Below, one piece after another: positions 32,634-41,173 of a stretch of DNA of 64,000 nucleotides (positions are counted from its first letter, which is position 1; every line of letters starts with the position of its first letter). Source of the stretch: Thalassobacillus_A hwangdonensis (lineage in GTDB: Bacteria; Bacillota; Bacilli; Bacillales; Halobacillaceae); assembly GCF_042675915.1 (NCBI RefSeq), contig NZ_JBHTKL010000005.1, forward strand, positions 620,001 through 684,000. Direction: 5' to 3'. The translations under genes were made by a program, and so were the position numbers. The notes under the pieces are model-generated. The model was not told the DNA's origin. It saw nothing but the letters and a program-made list of their open reading frames with translations, and made no database searches.

Positions 32634-32726
32634 CATATTCCTCCTTAAATGGAGATGAAGCCAGAGTTAGTTACCATTAGCTTTACCAATTCGTCAGCTT
32701 TTGTATCATTCACAGGTGAAAACATG

Positions 32727-32756
32727 TTGACTGAATGTTCATTCATAATTTATAGT
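32727..32756 (+). promoter_or_regulatory. fadF promoter with embedded FadR-like operator
   Basis: TTGACT (32727-32732) and TATAGT (32751-32756) are 18 bp apart. Between them lies the perfect palindrome TGAATGTTCATTCA (32732-32745), whose half-sites equal those of the Bacillus FadR operator (TGAATGA...TCATTCA), with a shorter centre. Repression by a TetR-type FadR with relief by long-chain acyl-CoA is the expected logic. Confidence 0.6.
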
Positions 32757-32817
32757 TGAAGTACAAGATTCAGAATTTTTTCAAGGTTCTTTGATTTTTT
32801 GGGGAGGTAGAAGCATC

Positions 32818-32868
32818 ATGAAAGAATTCACAAACAATGAGGGGGGACACGAATGGACGCACTGTTGA
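32818..32868 (+). other. Possible 16-codon leader ORF overlapping the fadF start
   Basis: GGGGAGG is followed 7-8 bp later by an ATG at 32818 opening a 16-codon frame (MKEFTNNEGGHEWTHC) that stops at 32868, 16 bp inside fadF. The fadF ribosome binding site GAGGGGGG lies within it. Translational coupling is possible but untested. Confidence 0.3.
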
Positions 32869-34985
32869 TACTGAACTGGATATTATTCCTTGCTGTCACA
32901 GGCTATGGATTATACTTATTCGTGCGTGTCGTTCAAACACGGATAGCTTATATCAAAATGGGTAAGAAATTCGAATACGATGGCGAAGTCAAACAACGCC
33001 TGAAAAGGGTGATGGTCAACGTATTCGGTCAGAAAAAACTGTTGAAGGATAAGAAATCGGGCATCATCCACGTCATGATGTTTTACGGATTCATCCTTGT
33101 CCAATTCGGCGCGATCGATTTCATCTGGAAAGGTCTTGCTCCAGATACACACTTGCCGCTAGGACCGCTTTATCCTGGATTCACATTCTTCCAGGAGCTT
33201 GTCACACTGATGATTCTCGTTGCGGTCATCTGGGCGTTCTACCGCCGTTATATTGAAAAACTCGTCCGTTTGAAACGTGGTTTCAAAGCAGGACTCGTAC
33301 TTATTTTCATTGGAACCTTGATGGTTTCCGTCCTGCTAGGAAACGGAATGGGTATGATCTGGCATGGTCATGAAGGTGCCTGGACTGAGCCTGTTGCGTC
33401 ATTAATTGCAAGCGCTTTCGGCTGGATGAGCCCAACTGCGGCAGCTGCAGTGTTTTTCGTCAGCTGGTGGATTCACCTATTGATCCTGTTGACTTTCCTC
33501 GTGTATGTGCCTCAATCAAAGCACGCACACTTGATTGCAGCTCCGATTAATACGTATTTGAGCCGTAATGACCCACCTGGAAAACTGAAGAAGATTGATT
33601 TTGAAGTAGATGAAGAAGCCGATGAAGAAGATGTTTCCTTCGGTGTTGGAAAAATAGAAGACCTCAACCAGCTTCAAATGATCGACTTATATGCGTGTGT
33701 AGAATGTGGACGTTGTACCAATGTATGTCCTGCTACTGGTTCAGGTAAAATGCTTTCACCGATGGACTTGATCATCAAACTTCGTGATCATCTTACTGCC
33801 AAAGGTGCAGCAGTCACAGGGAAGAGCCCTTGGGTTCCGGCTTATGCGTTTTCTGATACGCAAGGAAACCAGTTGGCGCAGATGGCTCGCGCACAAGGAA
33901 GCCAGGAAGCTGCTGCAGCATTGGATGAGGTGCAGAACACTCAGTTGATCGGCGATGTCATGACAGAGGAAGAAATCTGGGCATGTACTACCTGCCGTAA
34001 CTGTGAGGACCAGTGTCCGGTAATGAACGAGCACGTCGATAAGATCATCGACCTTCGTCGTTACCTTGTCCTTACTGAAGGTAAAATGGATCAGGATGCA
34101 CAGCGTGCGATGATGAACATCGAACGTCAAGGAAACCCTTGGGGACTTTCCAAGAAAGAACGGGAAGACTGGCGTAACCTTGATCCAGATGCACATATCC
34201 CGACTGTGAAAGAACTGAAAAAAGAAGAGGAAGAATTCGAGTACCTGTTCTGGGTGAGCTCGATGGGATCCTATGATAACCGCAGTCAGAAAATCGCACT
34301 TGCGTTTGCCAAGCTGATGAATGAAGCCGGCATCAAGTTCGCCATCCTAGGGAACAAAGAGCGTAATTCCGGTGACACAGCACGTCGTCTCGGTAACGAA
34401 TTCCTGTTCCAGGAGCTTGCGGAAAAGAACATTAAAGAATTCGAGAAAAATGACGTGAAAAAAATCATCACGATCGACCCTCACGCTTATAACATTTTCA
34501 AAAATGAATATCCTGACTTCGGTTTCGAAGCAGAAGTCTATCACCACACGGAACTACTTGCAGAGTGGTTGAAAGAAGGAAGACTCAAGCCACAGCAGGA
34601 AGTCAATGAAACAATCACATATCATGACAGCTGCTACCTTGGCCGCTACAACGAAGTGTACCAGCCGCCACGTGAAGTGCTCGAAATGATTCCTGGAGTC
34701 AAGCTTGTCGAAATGCACCGCAACCGTCAAAACGGTATGTGCTGTGGTGCCGGCGGCGGAATGATGTGGATGGAAGAGAAAACAGGCAACCGCGTCAATG
34801 TAGCACGTACAGAGCAGGCATTGGAAGTGGAGCCGACGATGATCTCCAGTGGATGTCCTTTCTGTCTGACGATGCTGTCTGATGGAACGAAAGCGAAGGA
34901 AGTGGAGGAAACCGTCAGCACGATGGATATTGCTGAAATCCTCGCGAAATCGATTTTTATTGAAAAAGAAGAGAAAACAGCATAA
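32853..34985 (+). CDS. fadF: FadF: membrane Fe-S oxidoreductase of fatty-acid oxidation
   Basis: 710 residues. The N-terminal ~230 residues contain about five membrane helices of the nitrate-reductase gamma type. Two 4Fe-4S motifs follow (CVECGRCTNVCPATGSGKM near 283 and CTTCRNCEDQCPVMNE near 380). Two CCG domains form the C-terminus (HDSCYLGRYN, GMCCGAGGGMMWME). The protein probably passes electrons from acyl-CoA dehydrogenases, via ETF, into the quinone pool. The ATG has GAGGGGGG upstream. It sits before a set of acyl-CoA genes, as in B. subtilis. Confidence 0.92.
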   Translation: MDALLILNWILFLAVTGYGLYLFVRVVQTRIAYIKMGKKFEYDGEVKQRLKRVMVNVFGQKKLLKDKKSGIIHVMMFYGFILVQFGAIDFIWKGLAPDTHLPLGPLYPGFTFFQELVTLMILVAVIWAFYRRYIEKLVRLKRGFKAGLVLIFIGTLMVSVLLGNGMGMIWHGHEGAWTEPVASLIASAFGWMSPTAAAAVFFVSWWIHLLILLTFLVYVPQSKHAHLIAAPINTYLSRNDPPGKLKKIDFEVDEEADEEDVSFGVGKIEDLNQLQMIDLYACVECGRCTNVCPATGSGKMLSPMDLIIKLRDHLTAKGAAVTGKSPWVPAYAFSDTQGNQLAQMARAQGSQEAAAALDEVQNTQLIGDVMTEEEIWACTTCRNCEDQCPVMNEHVDKIIDLRRYLVLTEGKMDQDAQRAMMNIERQGNPWGLSKKEREDWRNLDPDAHIPTVKELKKEEEEFEYLFWVSSMGSYDNRSQKIALAFAKLMNEAGIKFAILGNKERNSGDTARRLGNEFLFQELAEKNIKEFEKNDVKKIITIDPHAYNIFKNEYPDFGFEAEVYHHTELLAEWLKEGRLKPQQEVNETITYHDSCYLGRYNEVYQPPREVLEMIPGVKLVEMHRNRQNGMCCGAGGGMMWMEEKTGNRVNVARTEQALEVEPTMISSGCPFCLTMLSDGTKAKEVEETVSTMDIAEILAKSIFIEKEEKTA

Positions 34986-35000
34986 TATTGTGAAAATTGT

Positions 35001-35032
35001 GGAAAGTGTACAGGAAGTTTTGTACACTTTCC
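35001..35032. other. Strong hairpin after fadF without a T-run
   Basis: GGAAAGTGTACA (35001-35012) pairs perfectly with TGTACACTTTCC (35021-35032). The next bases are TTATGGGG, so it is a poor intrinsic terminator. It may be an mRNA-stability hairpin or a factor-dependent signal. Confidence 0.5.
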
Positions 35033-35044
35033 TTATGGGGTTAA

Positions 35045-35062
35045 ATTGAGCGAGCGTTCAAT
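35045..35062. promoter_or_regulatory. Candidate TetR-family operator upstream of the thiolase operon
   Basis: ATTGAGCGAGCGTTCAAT is a near-perfect inverted repeat (ATTGAnCG..CGnTCAAT), typical in size and form of TetR operators of acyl-CoA catabolic operons. The TetR gene at 40526 in this gene set is the obvious candidate binder. Confidence 0.5.
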
Positions 35063-35114
35063 CGTCAGCAGATCCGCTCATTCTCGATTAATCGGATTAA
35101 TTTTTTACGCTTAT

Positions 35115-35130
35115 TTGAAAGCGCTAACAA
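35115..35130 (+). promoter_or_regulatory. Catabolite-response element (cre) before the thiolase gene
   Basis: TTGAAAGCGCTAACAA fits the cre consensus WTGNAANCGNWNNCA at every fixed position. It ends just before the ribosome binding site AAAGGAGG, where CcpA would block transcription of the operon in the presence of glucose. Confidence 0.75.
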
Positions 35131-35145
35131 TAAAGGAGGATTTAA

Positions 35146-36333
35146 ATGAGAAAAACAGTGATCGTATCAGGAGCAAGAACGCCATTCGGAAAATTTGGTG
35201 GAGGATTGAGCACACTTTCCGCTTCGAAATTAGGAGGAACAGCGATTAAAGCTGCGTTGGAGCGTGCGAACGTAAAGCCTGAAGATGTCAATGAAGTGAT
35301 TATGGGGACAGTGCTTCAAGGTGGGCAAGGTCAAATCCCTTCCCGTCAGGCTTCACGCGAAGCGGGTATTCCTTGGGAAGTCAAAACAGAAACGATCAAT
35401 AAAGTTTGTGCTTCCGGGATGCGTAGTGTGACGATGGCGGATCAGTTCATCCGTCTTGGGGAAGAAGAGATCATCGTCGCAGGTGGCATGGAATCGATGA
35501 GTAACGCGCCATACTTCATGCCGAAAGCGCGCTGGGGACTTCGCATGGGAGATGCAGCTGTTAAAGACATGATGGTCCATGACGGACTGACATGTTCTTT
35601 TGAAGGCGTCCACATGGGTAACTACGGAAATGGCGTAGCAGATGAATATGAATTGAGTCGTGAGGCACAGGATGAATGGGCATACCGCAGTCATCAGCTG
35701 GCGACAAAAGCGATTGCAGATGGGAAGCTTGGCGAAGAAATCGTAGGTGTTGAAGTACCACAGCGTAAAGGTGATCCAGTCGTAGTTGATACGGATGAAG
35801 CACCACGTAAAGATACGACGAAAGAGGCGCTAGCTAAACTGCGTCCTGTTTTCGGTTCGAATGGGACAATCACTGCCGGGAACGCACCTGGGGTCAATGA
35901 CGGAGCGTGTGCGATGCTGTTGATGTCTGATGAAAAGGCGAAGGAAGTCGGTGCTGCACCGTTGGCTACGATCCTTGCGCATGATGAAGTGGCTGTCGAA
36001 GCGAAAGACTTCCCGAAAACACCTGGCCTTGTCATCAATTCTTTACTTAAAAAAGCAGGCAAATCCATTGACGACATCGATCTTTTCGAAGTGAACGAAG
36101 CATTTGCTGCCGTATCATTGGCAAGCGGTAAAATTGCAGGTCTGGATCATGAAAAAGTGAATGTCAATGGTGGTGCAGTAGCGCTCGGACATCCGATCGG
36201 AGCAAGTGGCGCACGAATCATCCTTACTTTGGCATATGAGCTGAAACGTCGTGGCGGCGGATTGGGCATCGCTGCAATCTGCAGTGGCGGTGGTCAGGGA
36301 GATGCTGTCCTGATTGAAGTACCGAAACAGTAA
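35146..36333 (+). CDS. mmgA: Acetyl-CoA C-acetyltransferase (thiolase)
   Basis: 395 residues. The three thiolase active-site regions are present: nucleophilic Cys in TINKVCASGMRSVTMA (~88), His in ALGHPIGASGARI and Cys in ICSGGGQGD near the C-terminus. It cleaves or forms acetoacetyl-CoA, or thiolyses longer 3-ketoacyl-CoA. AAAGGAGG precedes the ATG. It is the first gene of a co-directional cluster running to icmF, with a cre and a palindromic operator upstream. The symbol follows B. subtilis usage and is tentative. Confidence 0.92.
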   Translation: MRKTVIVSGARTPFGKFGGGLSTLSASKLGGTAIKAALERANVKPEDVNEVIMGTVLQGGQGQIPSRQASREAGIPWEVKTETINKVCASGMRSVTMADQFIRLGEEEIIVAGGMESMSNAPYFMPKARWGLRMGDAAVKDMMVHDGLTCSFEGVHMGNYGNGVADEYELSREAQDEWAYRSHQLATKAIADGKLGEEIVGVEVPQRKGDPVVVDTDEAPRKDTTKEALAKLRPVFGSNGTITAGNAPGVNDGACAMLLMSDEKAKEVGAAPLATILAHDEVAVEAKDFPKTPGLVINSLLKKAGKSIDDIDLFEVNEAFAAVSLASGKIAGLDHEKVNVNGGAVALGHPIGASGARIILTLAYELKRRGGGLGIAAICSGGGQGDAVLIEVPKQ

Positions 36334-36372
36334 TCTAGCAATCTAGTGAAAATAGTGAAGGGAGTTCTTTTC

Positions 36373-37227
36373 ATGGGAATCAAAACCGTCATGGTCATCG
36401 GAGCTGGACAGATGGGGGCAGGAATCGCACAAGTATGTGCCCAGTCCGGCTTCACCGTGAAGTTGAATGATATTGCACAGGAATCATTGGATAAAGGGAA
36501 AGCAGGCATTGAAAAACGCCTCGACCGCGCTGTAGAAAAAGGGCGTATGTCAGAAGACGATAAGAATGCTACCATTTCCAACCTTACTTACACGACGGAG
36601 ATGAAGGATGCGTCCGATTGCGACCTTGTCATTGAAGCTGTAGTCGAAAACATGGATGTAAAAACGAAAGTGTTCCAGGCATTGGACGACATAACGCCTG
36701 AGCATGCAATTCTTGCATCCAATACATCATCCTTGCCGATCACTGAAATTGCAGCGGTGACCAACCGTCCTTCACAGGTAATCGGGATGCATTTTATGAA
36801 TCCGGTACCGGTGATGAAGCTCGTCGAAATCATCAAAGGGTTGCAAACGAGTGATGAAACCTATCAATCCATCGAAGATATGACGAAGGAACTTTCAAAA
36901 ACACCTGTGGAAGTGAATGACTTCCCGGGCTTCGTTTCCAACCGTATTTTGATGCCGATGATCAACGAAGCGATCTATACAGTCTATGAAGGAGTGGCGT
37001 CGCCGGAAGACGTGGATACGGTCATGAAGCTCGGTATGAACCATCCGATGGGACCACTGACTTTAGCTGACTTCATAGGTCTCGATACATGCCTGTATAT
37101 CATGGAAGTGCTTTATGAAGGATTCGGCGACAGCAAATACCGTCCTTGTCCATTACTTCGCAAGTACGTTAAGGCAGGCTGGCTCGGTAAGAAGTCAGGA
37201 CGCGGTTTCTATAACTATGAAAATTGA
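36373..37227 (+). CDS. mmgB: 3-hydroxybutyryl-CoA dehydrogenase
   Basis: 284 residues, the usual length. The Rossmann motif VIGAGQMGAGIAQVCAQSGF is at the N-terminus and the catalytic-His region IGMHFMNPVPVMKLVEIIKG is near 138. The C-terminal domain is complete (GFVSNRILMPMINEAIYTV). It oxidises 3-hydroxyacyl-CoA with NAD. The ATG at 36373 has AAGGGAG 8 bp upstream; the frame start at 36346 has none. No crotonase gene is present in the cluster. Confidence 0.93.
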   Translation: MGIKTVMVIGAGQMGAGIAQVCAQSGFTVKLNDIAQESLDKGKAGIEKRLDRAVEKGRMSEDDKNATISNLTYTTEMKDASDCDLVIEAVVENMDVKTKVFQALDDITPEHAILASNTSSLPITEIAAVTNRPSQVIGMHFMNPVPVMKLVEIIKGLQTSDETYQSIEDMTKELSKTPVEVNDFPGFVSNRILMPMINEAIYTVYEGVASPEDVDTVMKLGMNHPMGPLTLADFIGLDTCLYIMEVLYEGFGDSKYRPCPLLRKYVKAGWLGKKSGRGFYNYEN

Positions 37228-37248
37228 TTGGTAGAGGAGAATGCACCG

Positions 37249-38394
37249 ATGAATCTACATTTTACAGATGAACAGGAAATGATGCGGAAAATGGTCCGCG
37301 ACTTCGCTCAGAAGGAGGTCGCACCTGCGGTAGAGCGTATGGAAGCAGAGGACCGCTTTCCTAGTGAAATCGTACAGAAGATGGGGGAACTCGGATTGAT
37401 GGGTATCCCGATTCCTGAAGCCTATGGCGGCTCGGAAATGGATTTCACTTCATACATCATTGCAATTCATGAAATCTCAAAAGTAAGTGCTGCGTTAGGG
37501 GTCATCCTATCTGTCCATACTTCCGTCGGCACCAACCCGATCCTTTATTTTGGTACGGAGGAACAGAAACAGAAATACATTCCGAGGCTTGCTTCAGGCG
37601 AATTCCTCGGGGCATTCGCATTGACGGAACCAAGTGCTGGTTCTGATGCAGGCAGCCTGAAAACACGTGCAGAGAAAAAAGGTGACAACTATGTACTGAA
37701 CGGTTCGAAGGTGTTCATCACCAACGGAGGACACGCCGATACGTTCATCGTTTTCGCACGAACCAATCCCGACGAAAAAAGTTCACGAGGTGTCAGCGCG
37801 TTTATCGTCGAGAAGGATACACCAGGACTTGTCGTAGGTAAATCAGAAAAGAAGATGGGGCTGCATGGCTCAAGCACAGTTCCATTGAATTTCGACAACT
37901 GCGAAGTACCTGTGTCACAGCTGCTTGGAGAAGAAGGCGAAGGATTTAAAATCGCGATGGCGAACCTGGATGTCGGCCGAATCGGAATTGCAGCCCAGTC
38001 ACTGGGAATTGCCGAGGCGTCCCTTGAACATGCAGTAGCATATGCAAAAGAGCGTGAGCAGTTCGGGAAACCGATTTCCCAGTTGCAGGGAGTTGCTTTC
38101 AAGCTTGCGGATATGGCAACTGAAGTGGAAGCGTCCAAGTTATTGACTTACAATGCTGCATCGCTCCGCGGCGCAGGGATCAAGTGCGGAAAAGAAGCTT
38201 CGATGGCGAAATTATTCGCATCCAAGACAGCTGTGAAAGCTGCAATTGAAGCTGTCCAGGTCCACGGGGGTTACGGCTATACCGAAGACTATGCGGTCGA
38301 GCGATTCTTCCGGGATGCCAAAGTGTGTGAAATCTATGAAGGCACAAGCGAAATCCAGCGCATGGTCATCAGCAAACAACTATTGAACGATTAA
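37249..38394 (+). CDS. Acyl-CoA dehydrogenase (first of two)
   Basis: 381 residues, complete FAD-dependent dehydrogenase. It shows FALTEPSAGSDAGSLKTRAE, the FAD/substrate stretch VFITNGGHADTFIVFART and the catalytic-Glu region CEIYEGTSEIQRMVIS near the C-terminus. It introduces the 2,3-double bond and passes electrons to ETF. The ATG at 37249 has AGAGGAG 9 bp upstream. Chain-length preference is not decidable; neighbours suggest short or branched chains. Confidence 0.93.
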   Translation: MNLHFTDEQEMMRKMVRDFAQKEVAPAVERMEAEDRFPSEIVQKMGELGLMGIPIPEAYGGSEMDFTSYIIAIHEISKVSAALGVILSVHTSVGTNPILYFGTEEQKQKYIPRLASGEFLGAFALTEPSAGSDAGSLKTRAEKKGDNYVLNGSKVFITNGGHADTFIVFARTNPDEKSSRGVSAFIVEKDTPGLVVGKSEKKMGLHGSSTVPLNFDNCEVPVSQLLGEEGEGFKIAMANLDVGRIGIAAQSLGIAEASLEHAVAYAKEREQFGKPISQLQGVAFKLADMATEVEASKLLTYNAASLRGAGIKCGKEASMAKLFASKTAVKAAIEAVQVHGGYGYTEDYAVERFFRDAKVCEIYEGTSEIQRMVISKQLLND

Positions 38395-38423
38395 CGAGAT
38401 TACTAGATAAAGGGGTATGCGTC

Positions 38424-39563
38424 ATGAACTTTCAACTGACAGAAGAACAAGAAATGCTTCGTAAAATGGTAAGGGATTTTGCGAAAAAAGAAGTAGAACC
38501 AACAGCGGCAGAGCGAGATGAAGAAGAACGCTTCGATCGTGAGATTTTCGATAAAATGGCTGAACTCGGACTTACAGGAATTCCATGGCCGGAAGAATAC
38601 GGCGGAATCGGTTCCGACTTTGTCAGCTATGTCATTGCAGTGGAGGAGCTATCCAGAGTATGTGCATCGACAGGTGTAACGCTGTCTGCTCATATTTCAC
38701 TTGCGAGCTGGCCGATTTACAAATTCGGTTCTGAAGAGCAGAAGAAGACGTTCTTAGCGCAGCTTGCAACTGGTGAGAAGCTTGGTGCCTATGCATTATC
38801 CGAACCGGGAGCAGGAAGTGACGTGGCATCGATGCGTACGACTGCGAAGCTCGATGGTGATCACTACGTGCTGAACGGAAGCAAAGTGTGGATTACGAAC
38901 GGTGGTGTCGGTGACCTTTATGTCGTCTTTGCTAAAACGGACGCAGATGCGGGACACCGTGGCATCAGTGCCTTCATCGTCGAGAAAGGTACACCAGGGT
39001 TCACATTCGGTAAAAAAGAAAAGAAACTGGGAATCCGTTCCTCACCGACAACGGAATTGATTTTCGAGAATTGTAAGGTACCAAAAGAAAACCTTCTTGG
39101 TGAAGAAGGAGAAGGATTCAAAATCGCAATGATGACCCTTGATGGCGGACGTAATGGAATTGCTGCCCAGGCAGTCGGAATTGCACAAGGGGCATTGGAT
39201 GCATCGGTTGCCTACGCTAAAGAGCGTGAACAGTTCGGTAAGCCGATCTCCCAGCAGCAAGGGATTTCCTTCAAGATTGCCGATATGGGTACAGAGGTGG
39301 AAGCAGCTCGCTTACTTACGTATCAGGCAGCCTATCTTGAATCAGAAGGCCTACCATATGCAAAAGCATCTGCAATGGCGAAGCTTTTCGCTGGAGACAC
39401 AGCCATGAAGCACACGGTTGAAGCCGTCCAAGTGTTCGGCGGTTATGGCTATACGAAGGATTATCCGGTCGAGCGTTATATGCGTGATGCGAAGATCACT
39501 CAGATTTATGAGGGAACAAATGAAATCCAGCGCCTTGTCATCGGACGTATGCTGACGAAATAA
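38424..39563 (+). CDS. acdA: Acyl-CoA dehydrogenase (second of two, AcdA-like)
   Basis: 379 residues. Motifs are YALSEPGAGSDVASMRTTAK, VWITNGGVGDLYVVFAKTD and TQIYEGTNEIQRLVIGRMLT with the catalytic Glu. It is clearly paralogous to the preceding gene. In B. subtilis acdA lies in the same fadF neighbourhood. AAGGGG precedes the ATG. Isobutyryl-CoA or butyryl-CoA are reasonable substrates given icmF downstream, but this is inference. Confidence 0.92.
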   Translation: MNFQLTEEQEMLRKMVRDFAKKEVEPTAAERDEEERFDREIFDKMAELGLTGIPWPEEYGGIGSDFVSYVIAVEELSRVCASTGVTLSAHISLASWPIYKFGSEEQKKTFLAQLATGEKLGAYALSEPGAGSDVASMRTTAKLDGDHYVLNGSKVWITNGGVGDLYVVFAKTDADAGHRGISAFIVEKGTPGFTFGKKEKKLGIRSSPTTELIFENCKVPKENLLGEEGEGFKIAMMTLDGGRNGIAAQAVGIAQGALDASVAYAKEREQFGKPISQQQGISFKIADMGTEVEAARLLTYQAAYLESEGLPYAKASAMAKLFAGDTAMKHTVEAVQVFGGYGYTKDYPVERYMRDAKITQIYEGTNEIQRLVIGRMLTK

Positions 39564-39582
39564 CGAGGAAGGAAACCTGCTT

Positions 39583-40533
39583 ATGCACCCACTAGCTGAA
39601 CGGATCAAACAACAGGATATCCGCGCACTTGCCCGGGCAATCACTTTGGTGGAGAATGATGCTCCTGAAAAACTCGACTTGTTGAGTGATATTTTTTCGT
39701 TGAAGAAAAATGCGCATTACATTGGGATTACAGGTTCACCGGGAGCAGGAAAGAGTTCTCTCGTAAATCGTCTGTTGACCCACTTGCGGGAACAGGGGCT
39801 GACTGTTGCCGTGATTGCAGTGGATCCTACCAGCCCATTCAGTGGTGGGGCACTACTTGGGGATCGCGTAAGGATGAATAAGCATTTCACCGACCCTGGA
39901 ATCTTCATTCGAAGCATGGCAACCCGGGGAAGTCTTGGCGGATTGGCAAGGGCCACGAAGGACACGCTCCGAGTCTGTGATGCGTTCGGATTCGATGTCA
40001 TCCTTGTCGAGACGGTCGGGGTCGGCCAGTCCGAACTCGATATCATGAAGGTGGCGGATACGACCGCTGTTGTTCTGACACCGAATAGTGGGGATGTACT
40101 GCAGATTTTCAAGGCAGGGATCATGGAGATTGCCGATCTGTTCATTCTTAACAAAGCAGACCTTCCAGGTGTCGAACGATTGAAAACGACATTGCAGGAA
40201 TACATGATGATTGCGGATCCGAAAGGGTGGGTCCCGCCGATCGTCAAAACGATTTCCACACAGAACGAAGGAATCCAGACGCTTTGGGAGGAAATCAACC
40301 GACATCGAACCTATCTGTACGAGACGGAGCATGGTGCAGAACGAAGGAAGCAGCAGCTGAAGCTCGAAGTCTATGACTTGATCCGTGAGGAAATATGGCG
40401 GGACGTAGCAGAGACGATCGGTGACGATGCTGCGAAACAGAAAGCTTTCGGACAGACAGATACGGACCCATACCAGCTCGCTAAAGAGTGGTATGGGGAT
40501 TGGAAAAAGGAAGGAGGGAATACGCATGACTGA
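39583..40533 (+). CDS. meaB: MeaB/ArgK-type GTPase chaperone of B12-dependent acyl-CoA mutase
   Basis: 316 residues, G3E GTPase. The P-loop is GITGSPGAGKSSLVNRLL near residue 48, followed by AVDPTSPFSGGALLGDRVRM, DVILVETVGVGQSELDI and the base-recognition motif LFILNKADLPGVE. MeaB loads or protects adenosylcobalamin in methylmalonyl-CoA mutase. A standalone copy next to icmF is notable because IcmF carries its own GTPase domain. The stop overlaps the tetR start by 8 bp. Confidence 0.92.
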   Translation: MHPLAERIKQQDIRALARAITLVENDAPEKLDLLSDIFSLKKNAHYIGITGSPGAGKSSLVNRLLTHLREQGLTVAVIAVDPTSPFSGGALLGDRVRMNKHFTDPGIFIRSMATRGSLGGLARATKDTLRVCDAFGFDVILVETVGVGQSELDIMKVADTTAVVLTPNSGDVLQIFKAGIMEIADLFILNKADLPGVERLKTTLQEYMMIADPKGWVPPIVKTISTQNEGIQTLWEEINRHRTYLYETEHGAERRKQQLKLEVYDLIREEIWRDVAETIGDDAAKQKAFGQTDTDPYQLAKEWYGDWKKEGGNTHD

Positions 40534-41173
40534 TCAGCATGTTCCCTCATCGATCAAAGACCCGGGGCTGGTAGAAAAACGGCGCAATCAAATGATCAAA
40601 GGTGCCGTTTCCCTTTTTATCGAGAAAGGTTTTCATAAAACGACCACTCGGGAAATCGCCAAAGCCTCCGGGTTCAGCATCGGTACGCTGTATGAATACA
40701 TCCGGACGAAAGAAGATGTGCTGTTCCTCGTTTGTGATTCGATCTATGAACGAGTGAAAGTACGGATGGAGCAGGCATTCGACGCGGACACGAAGACGAT
40801 CGACAGCTTGATCCATGCGGTCACTTCCTATTTTCAGCTGATGGACGACATGCAGGATGAAGTAGTCGTAATGTACCAGGAAGTGAAGTCCCTTTCAAGG
40901 GAAGCGCAGGAATATGTGCTGCAGAAGGAAAAGGATATGGTGGCGATGCTGGTTGGAGTCATCCGTAACAGCATTCCAGGCACCACAAGTGAACAGGATA
41001 TCACCCTGATCGCAAATAACATTTTTGTCCAAGGACAAATGTGGGGCTTCCGTAGATGGATGCTCCAGAAAGAGTTCACATTGGAAGCCTATACAGAGCG
41101 TCAGATTCATTTTTTGCTAGAAGGTTTGAATATCAATCGTAAATCAATCATCAATGATGGGAGGATGTCATGA
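40526..41173 (+). CDS. TetR family regulator of the acyl-CoA operon
   Basis: 215 residues. The TetR helix-turn-helix lies at ~25-65 (GAVSLFIEKGFHKTTTREIA, KASGFSIGTLYEYIRTKEDV). The ligand domain follows. The ATG at 40526 has GGAGGG upstream; the frame's longer start inside meaB is not supported. The gene overlaps meaB by 8 bp and icmF by 4 bp, so it is translated with them and probably autoregulates the operon through the palindrome at 35045. The effector is probably an acyl-CoA. Confidence 0.9.
   Translation: MTDQHVPSSIKDPGLVEKRRNQMIKGAVSLFIEKGFHKTTTREIAKASGFSIGTLYEYIRTKEDVLFLVCDSIYERVKVRMEQAFDADTKTIDSLIHAVTSYFQLMDDMQDEVVVMYQEVKSLSREAQEYVLQKEKDMVAMLVGVIRNSIPGTTSEQDITLIANNIFVQGQMWGFRRWMLQKEFTLEAYTERQIHFLLEGLNINRKSIINDGRMS

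Noticed and set aside
34986..35145. Short ORF at 35046-35249 spanning the thiolase start
   Set aside because: It overlaps the operator, cre and the real start in another frame; it is a shadow.
37689..38138. Long antisense frames inside acyl-CoA dehydrogenases, thiolase and icmF
   Set aside because: They mirror the codon bias of the real genes, have no start signals and encode no known domain.
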